Shown: positions 6,854 through 11,285 of the stretch, piece after piece
How the letters are laid out: each line of letters starts with the position of its first letter
Position numbering within the stretch: position 1 is the stretch's first letter
Source of the DNA: a virus
Direction: 5' to 3' (one strand)
Length of the DNA stretch: 35,163 nucleotides
IMG/VR virus record: IMGVR_UViG_3300020203_000005
Span: 1-35,163 of that record
Program-made: the position numbers and the translations under genes
The notes under the pieces: model-generated
What the model was told of the DNA's origin: nothing
The model's input: the letters and a program-made list of their open reading frames with translations, nothing else
Database searches by the model: none

Positions 6854-7320
6854 CATCACTAACAGACAAGATGGAGGGGTTGAGGAGAGACACGCCCAAC
6901 GAGTTCGATATTGGGAGCGAGCGTTCCACTCCTAAGATAATAAGAGACAATGGTTTTAATCAAGGAGTAGACGCATCTATCGCACTAGCCAAAGCCGAAG
7001 AAGCGGTGGTGGATAATTGGGAGGTGGAATACGATACGAAGTTTGCCGATAAAGACATTGGTTACGCTACTGATTTTGGAGACTACCAGTCGTTTGAGTA
7101 TTCAGGAGTTTACGACGACGTTAAAGCCTACATCAACAATCTCCTCACCGCCAAGGATAGAGAGATAGAGGAAGCCGTAGCAGAAGAAAGGGCGAGGGTG
7201 GTGGGGTTAATTGAAGAGATACGAGGAATGCGAGAAGAGTCTAACGAAGCCCTTGATTATCTACAAGACAGAATTGAAAAAGGCCTCCTCTCCTCTCTAA
7301 ACAAATCATATAAGAAATAA
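6850..7320 (+). CDS. Hypothetical coiled-coil protein (156 aa) with AKDREIEEA motif
   Basis: The C-terminal half is a charged helix (LLTAKDREIEEAVAEERA) and the last residues are KGLLSSLNKSYKK. The tail DNA (CTCCTCTCCTCTCTAAAC) repeats at two other gene ends. The motif LLTAKDREIEE recurs as LLAAKDRDIAEAYAQ in the gene at 7551, so the two are likely paralogues or have swapped their C-terminal ends. The function is unknown. Confidence 0.6.
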   Translation: MTSLTDKMEGLRRDTPNEFDIGSERSTPKIIRDNGFNQGVDASIALAKAEEAVVDNWEVEYDTKFADKDIGYATDFGDYQSFEYSGVYDDVKAYINNLLTAKDREIEEAVAEERARVVGLIEEIRGMREESNEALDYLQDRIEKGLLSSLNKSYKK

Positions 7321-7324
7321 CTAT

Positions 7325-7525
7325 ATGTACAAAATTTCAGAAGAACAATTAAATAAAATACTAAAAATAAAGGAAGCGTGTCAAGTTATGAATGTAGACA
7401 CTTTAGAGGTGGCTTTTATGCCCGAACAGGTAAATAAAATAGCTCTTGGAATGGAGAAGCAGGTTATTTTTACAGAAATAGCTGGAATAAGAGTGTGTAA
7501 TTTAGTTGGTACAAATGAAGAGTAG
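7325..7525 (+). CDS. Hypothetical protein (66 aa)
   Basis: Starts at ATG 7325 (AAATAACTATATG). The sequence is helical at the N-terminus (ISEEQLNKILKIKEACQ) with a beta-like C-terminus (KQVIFTEIAGIRVCNLVG). No known family. It ends at TAG 7523-7525, followed by the recurring GACAAATTAAC spacer and AATAAAGATAT start context of the next gene. Confidence 0.55.
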   Translation: MYKISEEQLNKILKIKEACQVMNVDTLEVAFMPEQVNKIALGMEKQVIFTEIAGIRVCNLVGTNEE

Positions 7526-7550
7526 ACAAATTAACCGATAATAAAGATAT

Positions 7551-7913
7551 ATGAACAAAGAAAACATAGAGGCAAAAGTCGTCAGTCTTACAAGGAAAAT
7601 ACACCCCCAAGACTTAGGTGAAGAAACATCTAAGTTAGAAAACATACTACGCCAAGCACTAGAGGAGGCAGTAGCAGAAAAAAGAATAGAAAGTGGAAGC
7701 TCGATACTAAGTAAAACTACGTTTGGTTCCTCTTCACCAAATCAATTTAAAAAGTACCTCGAAGAGATACTAAATTCAAGCCCATTTACTGAAAACCGTG
7801 AATACTCTAATTACCTCCTCGCCGCCAAGGATAGAGATATAGCCGAAGCCTACGCCCAAGGTTGGAATGAAGGACAGATAGATTTAAGTGTAAGTGCTAG
7901 ATTAAAGATATGA
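7551..7913 (+). CDS. Hypothetical protein (120 aa), paralogue-like C-terminus
   Basis: Starts at ATG 7551 after AATAAAGATAT. The helical N-terminal half (VVSLTRKIHPQDLGEETSKL) is followed by a NYLLAAKDRDIAEAYAQG segment shared in form with the gene at 6850. The stop overlaps the next start as ATGA (7910-7913). Unknown function. Confidence 0.6.
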   Translation: MNKENIEAKVVSLTRKIHPQDLGEETSKLENILRQALEEAVAEKRIESGSSILSKTTFGSSSPNQFKKYLEEILNSSPFTENREYSNYLLAAKDRDIAEAYAQGWNEGQIDLSVSARLKI

Positions 7914-7987
7914 AAAACCAACCAAAGAAGCCCTGTTGTGACCGCTGTAAGGCTTATGATAAGAGAGTTATCAAGGGACGCGCGTAG
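7910..7987 (+). CDS. Zinc-knuckle-like micropeptide (25 aa)
   Basis: ATG 7910-7912 overlaps the upstream stop by four bases. The product is highly basic with a CCDRC cluster (MKNQPKKPCCDRCKAYDKRV). Three cysteines could bind metal as part of a dimer, but a full zinc site is not present. It is the last gene of the rightward operon before a new promoter at 7992. Confidence 0.5.
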   Translation: MKNQPKKPCCDRCKAYDKRVIKGRA

Positions 7988-7997
7988 GTGCTATAAT
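7968..7997 (+). promoter_or_regulatory. Promoter for small leaderless transcript
   Basis: A perfect TATAAT lies at 7992-7997 and a weak -35 TTATCA at 7968-7973 (18-base spacer). The predicted start point falls within one or two bases of ATG 8006, so the mRNA would be leaderless or nearly so. Confidence 0.55.
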
Positions 7998-8005
7998 TAC
8001 ACCCT

Positions 8006-8114
8006 ATGCACTCCACCAAGATAGGAGTACAATAAACAAGTAGCTTCTATTGCTATTAATTTTAGAGGAAAATCTATAGGTAAGGTAGTTCGTAAGACTG
8101 CTTTGCATAAGTAA
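8006..8114 (+). pseudogene. Small basic ORF needing a +1 shift at CAA-TAA-A
   Basis: ATG 8006 reads nine codons (MHSTKIGVQ) to TAA. The +1 frame is open from 8025 to TAA 8112-8114 and encodes the plausible basic stretch KQVASIAINFRGKSIGKVV. AGGAG lies just upstream of CAA TAA A, an arrangement that recalls the prfB +1 site. It is preceded by its own promoter and followed by a terminator. Either programmed +1 frameshifting, a one-base error, or a decayed gene would explain it. Confidence 0.35.
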
Positions 8115-8115
8115 G

Positions 8116-8138
8116 GCGGTCTGTGAGGCCGCTTTTCT
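8116..8138 (+). terminator. Intrinsic terminator
   Basis: The GCGGTC-TGTGA-GGCCGC hairpin is followed by TTTTCTT, two bases after the small ORF's stop codon. Confidence 0.7.
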
Positions 8139-8154
8139 TATATTAAAATAAACG

Positions 8155-8184
8155 AACCCCCACTATTACAGTAGGGGTTTTTTG
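8155..8184. terminator. Bidirectional terminator between convergent operons
   Basis: The ACCCCCACT-ATTAC-AGTAGGGGT hairpin is followed by TTTTTTG on the plus strand and a U-rich tail on the minus strand. It separates the rightward operon from the leftward 8.2-8.8 kb island. Confidence 0.75.
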
Positions 8185-8185
8185 T

Positions 8186-8440
8186 TTAGTTGCCGTTACA
8201 GTGCGGGCAGTTCGGGTTGTTGCATGGGCAGTAAACTGGTTTTTGCTCGTAGGGGTTAAGCGGGGTTAGTTCCTGCTGTAGCCCTTCCGCCAAGCGGTAT
8301 GCCTCATCGAGAGGCTTGCGCTGGTGAAAGAACGTGACGAATATTTTGTTGGAGTAGTGACCGCACTTCGGACAAATGAGGTGCTGGTCAGCCTTCTCAC
8401 TCATCGGGTGTCCACACTTCGGGCAACGGTAGATATTCAT
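8186..8440 (-). CDS. Zinc-ribbon protein (84 aa)
   Basis: Residues 1-30 hold a classic zinc ribbon: CPKCGHPM then 14 residues to CPKCGHYS. The C-terminus adds a second Cys/His cluster (CPCNNPNCPHCNG), so two metal sites are likely. Nucleic-acid binding or protein-adaptor roles are typical of such small phage ribbons. Its start (8440) lies inside the preceding gene's 3' end, implying coupling within a three-gene island. Confidence 0.65.
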   Translation of the reverse strand: MNIYRCPKCGHPMSEKADQHLICPKCGHYSNKIFVTFFHQRKPLDEAYRLAEGLQQELTPLNPYEQKPVYCPCNNPNCPHCNGN

Positions 8441-8615
8441 TTTGCTGCTCCTCGTCTTGGTTGTTGTGTCCTGCTAAGAGTCTTGCTATAGCAGCGTCCT
8501 CGGCTTTTTCTTCGCAACTTACACTACAGGTGCCATCTGTACCCCATAATCCGTAGTAAGTGAATATTGCCTTAGCACAAATCATGCAGCTCACTACAGG
8601 GCATATGCGAATCAT
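8397..8615 (-). CDS. Small Cys-rich protein (72 aa)
   Basis: The N-terminus has CPVVSCMICAKAIF and later CSVSCEEKAEDAA, giving a CxxC-CxxxC-type arrangement that resembles a treble-clef or zinc-ribbon fold. The C-terminal half is acidic. It overlaps the HNH-like gene upstream by four bases and the zinc-ribbon gene downstream by 44 bases. Confidence 0.6.
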   Translation of the reverse strand: MIRICPVVSCMICAKAIFTYYGLWGTDGTCSVSCEEKAEDAAIARLLAGHNNQDEEQQNEYLPLPEVWTPDE

Positions 8616-8833
8616 TGTTCCCTCCGAACGGCAACTAGGATGAAGTCCGGGTCAATCCATATTCGAGTTAGCAATGCAGCAATTTCGTCAGGCTGCATAT
8701 TACTGAATAATTGGTGATAGGCTACATGTAGATTCTTTGGCACCCGTGACAAGTTCCGTGTCTTTGAATTTCCACCGCGACTTCTAGCTTTCCGGTGATG
8801 CGTGTCGTACACAACTGGCTCGCGGGTTCTCAT
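8612..8833 (-). CDS. HNH-like small nuclease (73 aa)
   Basis: The motif THHRKARSRGGN, followed by NLSRVPKNLHVAYHQLF, matches a minimal HNH pattern (HH..RS.GG...N....H..YH). The length suits single-domain phage HNH proteins, which can be nicking or restriction-type nucleases. Unlike most genes here it has a good Shine-Dalgarno (GAGGAG, 8841-8846) eight bases before ATG 8833. This suggests that the island has a separate history. Confidence 0.6.
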   Translation of the reverse strand: MRTREPVVYDTHHRKARSRGGNSKTRNLSRVPKNLHVAYHQLFSNMQPDEIAALLTRIWIDPDFILVAVRREQ

Positions 8834-8866
8834 AGCACTTCTCCTCTTTGTACTAACCTGATTTAT

Positions 8867-8875
8867 ATTATACCA
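8867..8875 (-). promoter_or_regulatory. Extended -10 promoter for the 8.2-8.8 kb island
   Basis: On the minus strand TGGTATAAT reads as an extended -10 (TATAAT at 8872-8867), about 34 bases before ATG 8833. No good -35 is seen. Confidence 0.55.
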
Positions 8876-8894
8876 CCTGTTATGTACTCCCCTT

Positions 8895-8903
8895 TGTGGA
8901 TAA
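8895..8903 (-). other. DnaA-box-like TTATCCACA
   Basis: A perfect 9-mer on the minus strand, between the divergent promoters at 8870 and 8930. Confidence 0.5.
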
Positions 8904-8925
8904 ACAGGCTATTTTTTTTTGAACT

Positions 8926-8942
8926 TGTGCTATCATAATTGT
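8926..8942 (+). promoter_or_regulatory. Extended -10 promoter giving a leaderless mRNA
   Basis: TGCTATCAT (TATCAT at 8931-8936) is followed six bases later by ATG 8943. A start point at the usual distance coincides with the A of the ATG. Confidence 0.5.
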
Positions 8943-9125
8943 ATGACTATCTACGGAAATAACCTCTCTATTACAGAAATGAAAAACCTATTAAATGCTT
9001 ATAAAGATATCGTCCCCCGACTAAATGAACAATTAAAAAGTGCTTACCGACAAGGATATATAGACGGTAGACGGTATAGCGGGACTTTATTAAGTGATAT
9101 TCCCGATGAAGAACTGACCTTTTGA
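8943..9125 (+). CDS. Hypothetical helical protein (60 aa)
   Basis: I choose ATG 8943 (MTIYGNNLSITEMKNLL) over an upstream TTG because the promoter -10 occupies the upstream codons. The product is two helices with a polar YRQGYIDGRRYSG turn and an acidic end (DIPDEELTF). The stop TGA 9123-9125 lies inside the TTGACA of the next promoter. The 3' end of this gene is duplicated 360 bases downstream as part of a 28-bp direct repeat. Confidence 0.55.
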   Translation: MTIYGNNLSITEMKNLLNAYKDIVPRLNEQLKSAYRQGYIDGRRYSGTLLSDIPDEELTF

Positions 9126-9138
9126 CATAAGGCACAAA
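9111..9138 (+). repeat. 28-bp direct repeat, copy 1 (contains a -35)
   Basis: Identical to 9471-9498. It begins GAACTGACCTTTTGACATAA and includes the end of the upstream coding sequence plus TTGACA. The two copies flank the tRNA-Lys-like gene. Confidence 0.9.
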
Positions 9139-9151
9139 TGTGAGTTATAAT
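9122..9151 (+). promoter_or_regulatory. Strong sigma70-like promoter
   Basis: TTGACA 9122-9127, an 18-base spacer and TATAAT 9146-9151 are both perfect hexamers. The transcript would start near 9158 and run rightward through the long stem at 9168-9291, antisense to the tRNA-Lys-like gene, to the terminator at 9331. Confidence 0.75.
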
Positions 9152-9167
9152 AAAGTGGTAATTATTT

Positions 9168-9291
9168 GAGACGTAAGTAGAGAAAGTAATTAAGGTGGAC
9201 CTGACCAGTGCTGACCTGGCTCACCCGGCTTAAAAGGACGGTGTGCTACCGTTACACTACAGGCCCCATTTACTTCCTCTACCCACGTCTC
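9168..9291 (+). ncRNA. Long stem-closed RNA (antisense to tRNA-like core)
   Basis: Paired blocks are GAGACGT/ACGTCTC (9168/9285), GTAGAG/CTCTAC (9177/9277), AAGTAA/TTACTT (9184/9270) and CCTG/CAGG, giving about 25 base pairs that close a branched core. The strong promoter reads this strand. The stem is symmetric and could equally flank the minus-strand tRNA-like transcript. Either it is an independent structured phage RNA or the flank of a tRNA unit. Confidence 0.55.
9194..9266 (-). tRNA. tRNA-Lys(UUU)-like gene
   Basis: Read on the minus strand from 9266: acceptor GGGCCTG pairs with CAGGTCC (one G-U); then U8 A9; D arm GTGT-AACGGTA-GCAC with A14, GG and A21; anticodon arm CCGTC-CTTTTAA-GCCGG with U33, anticodon UUU and A37 (one mismatch, T30-C40); a four-base variable region; T arm GCCAG-GTCAGCA-CTGGT. 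The discriminator is A followed by CC. The T loop lacks TTCGA, so it may be degenerate or a tRNA mimic. No clear promoter is seen on its strand. Confidence 0.5.
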
Positions 9292-9330
9292 AAAAAGATA
9301 TGGGTTAAATTCTTGTGGAATTTATTTATT

Positions 9331-9366
9331 CAGAAACCTCATCCTTGGATGGGGTTTTCTGTTTTG
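9331..9366 (+). terminator. Intrinsic terminator
   Basis: CAGAAACCTCAT pairs with ATGGGGTTTTCTG around CCTTGG, followed by TTTTGG. It ends the rightward transcript from the 9122 promoter. Confidence 0.65.
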
Positions 9367-9470
9367 GTGCTGACTTCTTAACAGTAGAAATTGCAAAAGC
9401 AATCCAACTACCATTCCGGTGCTGACACCACATCAGGGCGCCAAGTGTTGCGATTATTTCTTGAACTTAG
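9367..9470 (+). other. Structured spacer between RNA units
   Basis: No open frame is convincing here. There is a hairpin with GTAG-ATTGC paired to GCAAT-CTAC (near 9390-9413) and GGTG-CTGA-CACC (near 9417-9428). The heptamer TGCTGAC occurs twice here and once in the loop of a hairpin in the preceding RNA. The function is unknown. Confidence 0.35.
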
Positions 9471-9498
9471 GAACTGACCTTTTGACATAAGGCACAAA
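9471..9498 (+). repeat. 28-bp direct repeat, copy 2
   Basis: Exact copy of 9111-9138, 360 bases downstream, again supplying TTGACA. Here it is followed by a weaker -10 (TATAAG, 9505-9510) that overlaps a TGTGTATAA DnaA-box-like site at 9501-9509. Confidence 0.9.
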
Positions 9499-9540
9499 AC
9501 TGTGTATAAGTCATAAAACAAATAAAATAATTGGTATAAT
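9482..9540 (+). promoter_or_regulatory. Tandem promoters for the second structured RNA
   Basis: TTGACA (9482) with TATAAG at a 17-base spacing, and a separate extended -10 TGGTATAAT at 9532-9540. A start seven bases after the latter falls at 9547-9548, exactly the first base of the RNA's closing stem. Confidence 0.65.
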
Positions 9541-9547
9541 TATAGGT

Positions 9548-9670
9548 AAGAGGTTGATAGAAAGGAGGGTGGGTTACGACCTAAGGGTAAGTCACACAGA
9601 TGTATACAGTCTGCCAATGTGGGGTTTGATTCCCTCGAAGTGATACCCTCCATTCTATTAACCTCTTTTT
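9548..9670 (+). ncRNA. Cloverleaf-like RNA with extended 21-bp closing stem
   Basis: AAGAGGTT, ATAGAA and GGAGGGT pair with AACCTCTT, TTCTAT and ACCCTCC (9548-9570 with 9645-9667). Inside are TTAC/GTAA; a GTCAC/GTGAT stem enclosing CAGAT-GTATACA-GTCTG (seven-base loop); and GGGG-TTTGATT-CCCT, whose loop resembles a tRNA T loop. The closing stem ends in TTTTT and can act as a terminator. It is not a standard tRNA because of the extra stem and the absence of canonical D-arm bases. The function is unknown. Confidence 0.6.
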
Positions 9671-9676
9671 AACACT

Positions 9677-9690
9677 CTGGCTTCGGCTAG
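9677..9690 (+). other. UUCG-capped hairpin before the lysozyme gene
   Basis: CTGGC-TTCG-GCTAG forms a five-base-pair stem with a very stable tetraloop, 39 bases before ATG 9729. It could protect the 5' end of the downstream mRNA or help terminate the preceding RNA. Confidence 0.45.
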
Positions 9691-9728
9691 AATTTAGCAA
9701 CTAAAACCAAAGGCTTATTTTAAAGTAT

Positions 9729-10037
9729 ATGAAAACAATCATCGGAGCATTAGTTCTGGTGGGAGTTATGTTCGGAGCCATCCACTTAATAGATGGTACT
9801 CCAAACGAATACGTTAGAGAGAATACTATGGAGGTAGTAGAGGAACCTAAAGAAGCATGGATGACAGACGAGGAAGCTGTGAAGGCCGCACAAGATGTGA
9901 TTAAGAGAAAGCAGTTAAAAACGGAGTTGACCATCTTAGATACAACTTTTGATTCATTGACAGCAAAGTATGAGGAAGATGTAAAAAACTACAAAGCTAA
10001 AAAGATTGAACTCGAAAAGGAATTAGGCACTTATTGA
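9729..10037 (+). CDS. Membrane anchor and coiled-coil part of a lysozyme, ending at in-frame TGA
   Basis: 102 residues starting at ATG 9729 (TTTTAAAGTATATG). Residues 3-22 are one hydrophobic segment (TIIGALVLVGVMFGAIHLI), an uncleaved anchor or signal peptide. Residues 45-102 are a charged coiled coil ending KELGTY before TGA 10035-10037. The same frame continues directly into a lysozyme-like domain. The product would be exported and membrane-bound; alone it has no enzymatic domain. Confidence 0.65.
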   Translation: MKTIIGALVLVGVMFGAIHLIDGTPNEYVRENTMEVVEEPKEAWMTDEEAVKAAQDVIKRKQLKTELTILDTTFDSLTAKYEEDVKNYKAKKIELEKELGTY

Positions 10038-10391
10038 AGTGACGAAGGGAATGTAAAGCGGCTGATTAGGGAAACATTCCCAGAAGACCCTGAGACTGCT
10101 ATCGCTGTGGCTATGGCTGAGTCGGGAATGAGGATGGTACAAAGCAATCACAACTACCCTAAAGACATGGAAGGACAGAAGTCGGGTAGCAGGGAAAGAA
10201 GCTTTTGTATCTACCAAATTCACGAACCAGCACACTCTGCTACAGCGACACGATTAGGACTTGAAAACTATAAAACCGACACTGAAGATTGTGTAAAAAT
10301 GGCAAGAGTAATATACGATCAAGCGGGTAAAAGTTTTACGCCTTGGACCGTGTATACAAAGAAGACGTATCTTGCGATGTTACACCGTTAA
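10038..10391 (+). CDS. Lysozyme/lytic transglycosylase-like domain (SLT-type)
   Basis: The frame follows TGA without any ATG; the first usable start is GTG 10107, which would cut the first helix (RLIRETFPEDPETAIAVA). The core AMAESG contains a candidate catalytic Glu, followed by SFCIYQIHEPAH (the usual GLFQI position), then TEDCVKMARVIYDQAG and FTPWTVY. This is the order of soluble lytic transglycosylase folds acting on peptidoglycan. It is probably translated as the C-terminal half of the 9729 gene by UGA readthrough, or was broken by a recent mutation. Confidence 0.6.
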   Translation, partial: SDEGNVKRLIRETFPEDPETAIAVAMAESGMRMVQSNHNYPKDMEGQKSGSRERSFCIYQIHEPAHSATATRLGLENYKTDTEDCVKMARVIYDQAGKSFTPWTVYTKKTYLAMLHR

Positions 10392-10400
10392 TTATCCACA
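10392..10400 (+). other. DnaA-box-like TTATCCACA
   Basis: A perfect 9-mer directly after the lysozyme stop codon and before a terminator. Confidence 0.5.
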
Positions 10401-10401
10401 G

Positions 10402-10429
10402 ACCACCTCTATACAAGGGGTGGTTTTTT
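10402..10429 (+). terminator. Intrinsic terminator after the lysozyme
   Basis: ACCACCTC pairs with GGGGTGGT around ATACAA, followed by TTTTTTG. Confidence 0.75.
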
Positions 10430-10478
10430 GGTATTGTGTATATACAAAGGGCGTCCTTAATAGAATAAGATAAACAAT

Positions 10479-10601
10479 ATGAGAAAGCTGGCACGAAGGG
10501 CAAAGCGTGAGAAGTATCACAAGGCACACCCAGAACGAGGGCGAAAAACCGCAGCCATTAAAGAAGCAAAGGGGATTAAGAGCAAGTTTAGCAAGGTTTA
10601 A
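10479..10601 (+). CDS. Very basic small protein (40 aa)
   Basis: ATG 10479 (context AGATAAACAATATG) to TAA 10599-10601. Arg and Lys dominate (RKLARRAKREKYHKAH, then IKEAKGIKSKFSKV), as in DNA- or RNA-condensing phage peptides. A possible -10 TAGAAT lies just upstream at about 10461, and a terminator follows immediately. It stands alone in its own transcription unit. Confidence 0.55.
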   Translation: MRKLARRAKREKYHKAHPERGRKTAAIKEAKGIKSKFSKV

Positions 10602-10619
10602 AGACTAGCGCCCTAAAGA

Positions 10620-10648
10620 AAAAGCCACCAATTGGTGGCTTTTTTTAA
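10620..10648. terminator. Bidirectional terminator
   Basis: The perfect palindromic hairpin AAGCCACCAATTGGTGGCTT has a T run on the plus side and A residues that become a U run on the minus side. It separates the convergent small genes. Confidence 0.8.
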
Positions 10649-10818
10649 TCCTGCTCCTTACTGTTATATTCATCTTCGACATAATCATCAGCGTTTTCTT
10701 CTTCCCAGATTTCTTCACCCTCCTCGTCTTCTTTCATTGTTCCGCCATGAGTGTCACTAAACATATCATCAAAAGGATTTGTATTTCCGCTTGCCTGAAA
10801 AGGTAAACCGTTTTTCAT
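10645..10818 (-). CDS. Acidic small protein (57 aa)
   Basis: I start at ATG 10818 (MKNGLPFQASGNTNPF); longer forms would run through the promoter. The second half is strongly acidic (KEDEEGEEIWEEENADDYVE). Upstream, TGTTATACT forms an extended -10 ten bases before the ATG, so the leader is only a few bases. Acidic composition suggests a DNA-mimic or protein-binding role, but no family is recognised. Confidence 0.5.
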   Translation of the reverse strand: MKNGLPFQASGNTNPFDDMFSDTHGGTMKEDEEGEEIWEEENADDYVEDEYNSKEQD

Positions 10819-10887
10819 TTGTACTATAAGTATAACATGACAGAATAGAAAAATAGCAAGGACTGGGGACAACGAAAGCGTTAGTCT

Positions 10888-10919
10888 ACCGGGAAATGGG
10901 CAAGGGAGTACTTCCCGGT
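10888..10919 (-). other. Hairpin ACCGGGAA/TTCCCGGT
   Basis: A perfect eight-base-pair stem around a 16-base loop, at the downstream end of the hairpin array. No U run follows on the minus strand, so it may be a stability element rather than a terminator. Confidence 0.5.
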
Positions 10920-10929
10920 AATATATAGA

Positions 10930-10983
10930 GACAACAAGAAACCACCCAGGTTCGCATTGTTAAGAGGCGTGGGTGGTGTTGAT
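10930..10983 (-). ncRNA. Putative small RNA unit 4
   Basis: The promoter -10 TATAAT lies at 10995-10990. The predicted transcript from about 10983 forms ACCACCCA/TGGGTGGT (10941-10948 with 10970-10977) followed by TTCTTGTTG. Its length is about 50 bases and it has no coding potential. Confidence 0.45.
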
Positions 10984-10989
10984 GTCTAC

Positions 10990-11039
10990 ATTATAACAGA
11001 AAGCCCCACCATGCCATAGCAGAGGGTGAGACCATATAG
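10990..11039 (-). ncRNA. Putative small RNA unit 3 ending in a terminator fused to a promoter
   Basis: It is transcribed from the -10 TATACT at 11051-11046. CTCACC pairs with GGTGGG around an inner TGC-TATG-GCA hairpin, then CTTTCTGTT as U-rich tail. The tail runs directly into TATAAT, the next -10 (extended TGTTATAAT). Confidence 0.5.
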
Positions 11040-11045
11040 TTTTAT

Positions 11046-11096
11046 AGTATAACAGAAAGCCGACCCATGCACAAGTGCGATGGGTCGGCGTTGGTA
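11046..11096 (-). ncRNA. Putative small RNA unit 2 ending in a terminator fused to a promoter
   Basis: The hairpin CCGACCCAT-GCAC / GTGC-ATGGGTCGG (11060-11088; 13 base pairs) is followed by CTTTCTGTTATACT. The last six bases are the next -10, and TTGTGC inside the hairpin loop is its -35 at a 17-base spacing. The -10 for this unit is TATACT at 11108-11103. Confidence 0.55.
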
Positions 11097-11102
11097 TTTT
11101 AT

Positions 11103-11253
11103 AGTATACGCTAGTCATTTGTAGATGTGATACTAGCGCACTGACGAATGGAGACGAAACTCCTTTAAGCAAGTTCTATGAGGTCAGACTCCTTCCTTGC
11201 TGAGCCATCGCAAAACTTACTACAATAAGTGGATGGCTTATGTATATATTATA
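11103..11253 (-). ncRNA. Putative RNA unit 1 of the array
   Basis: The -10 TATAAT (11253-11248) follows the late-operon terminator. The transcript region holds GCCATC/GATGGC and ends in the hairpin CGCTAGT/ACTAGCG (11109-11138), which directly abuts the next -10 TATACT. No convincing protein is encoded; the only short frames lack normal composition. Confidence 0.4.
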
Positions 11254-11285
11254 CACTAAAAAACCACACCTCTCCAAGTGTGGCT
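11248..11285 (-). terminator. Late-operon terminator fused to a promoter
   Basis: On the minus strand CCACAC/GTGTGG (11064-type design, here 11264-11283) is followed by TTTTTTAG and then TGTATAAT. TTGGAG in the hairpin loop is a possible -35 at an 18-base spacing. It ends the leftward late operon below the 54-residue membrane protein. Confidence 0.65.

Noticed and set aside
9729-10391. General reassignment of UGA (code 25) in this phage
   Set aside because: Several genes (6425, 6853, 7913, 9125, 8397, 32783) end at TGA in overlapping ATGA or at natural protein ends, so UGA is a stop in most places.
10960-11172. Leftward open frame of 70 codons through the hairpin array
   Set aside because: It runs through two promoter/terminator hairpins, has an aromatic and Pro-rich random composition, and its start would lie upstream of the promoters.
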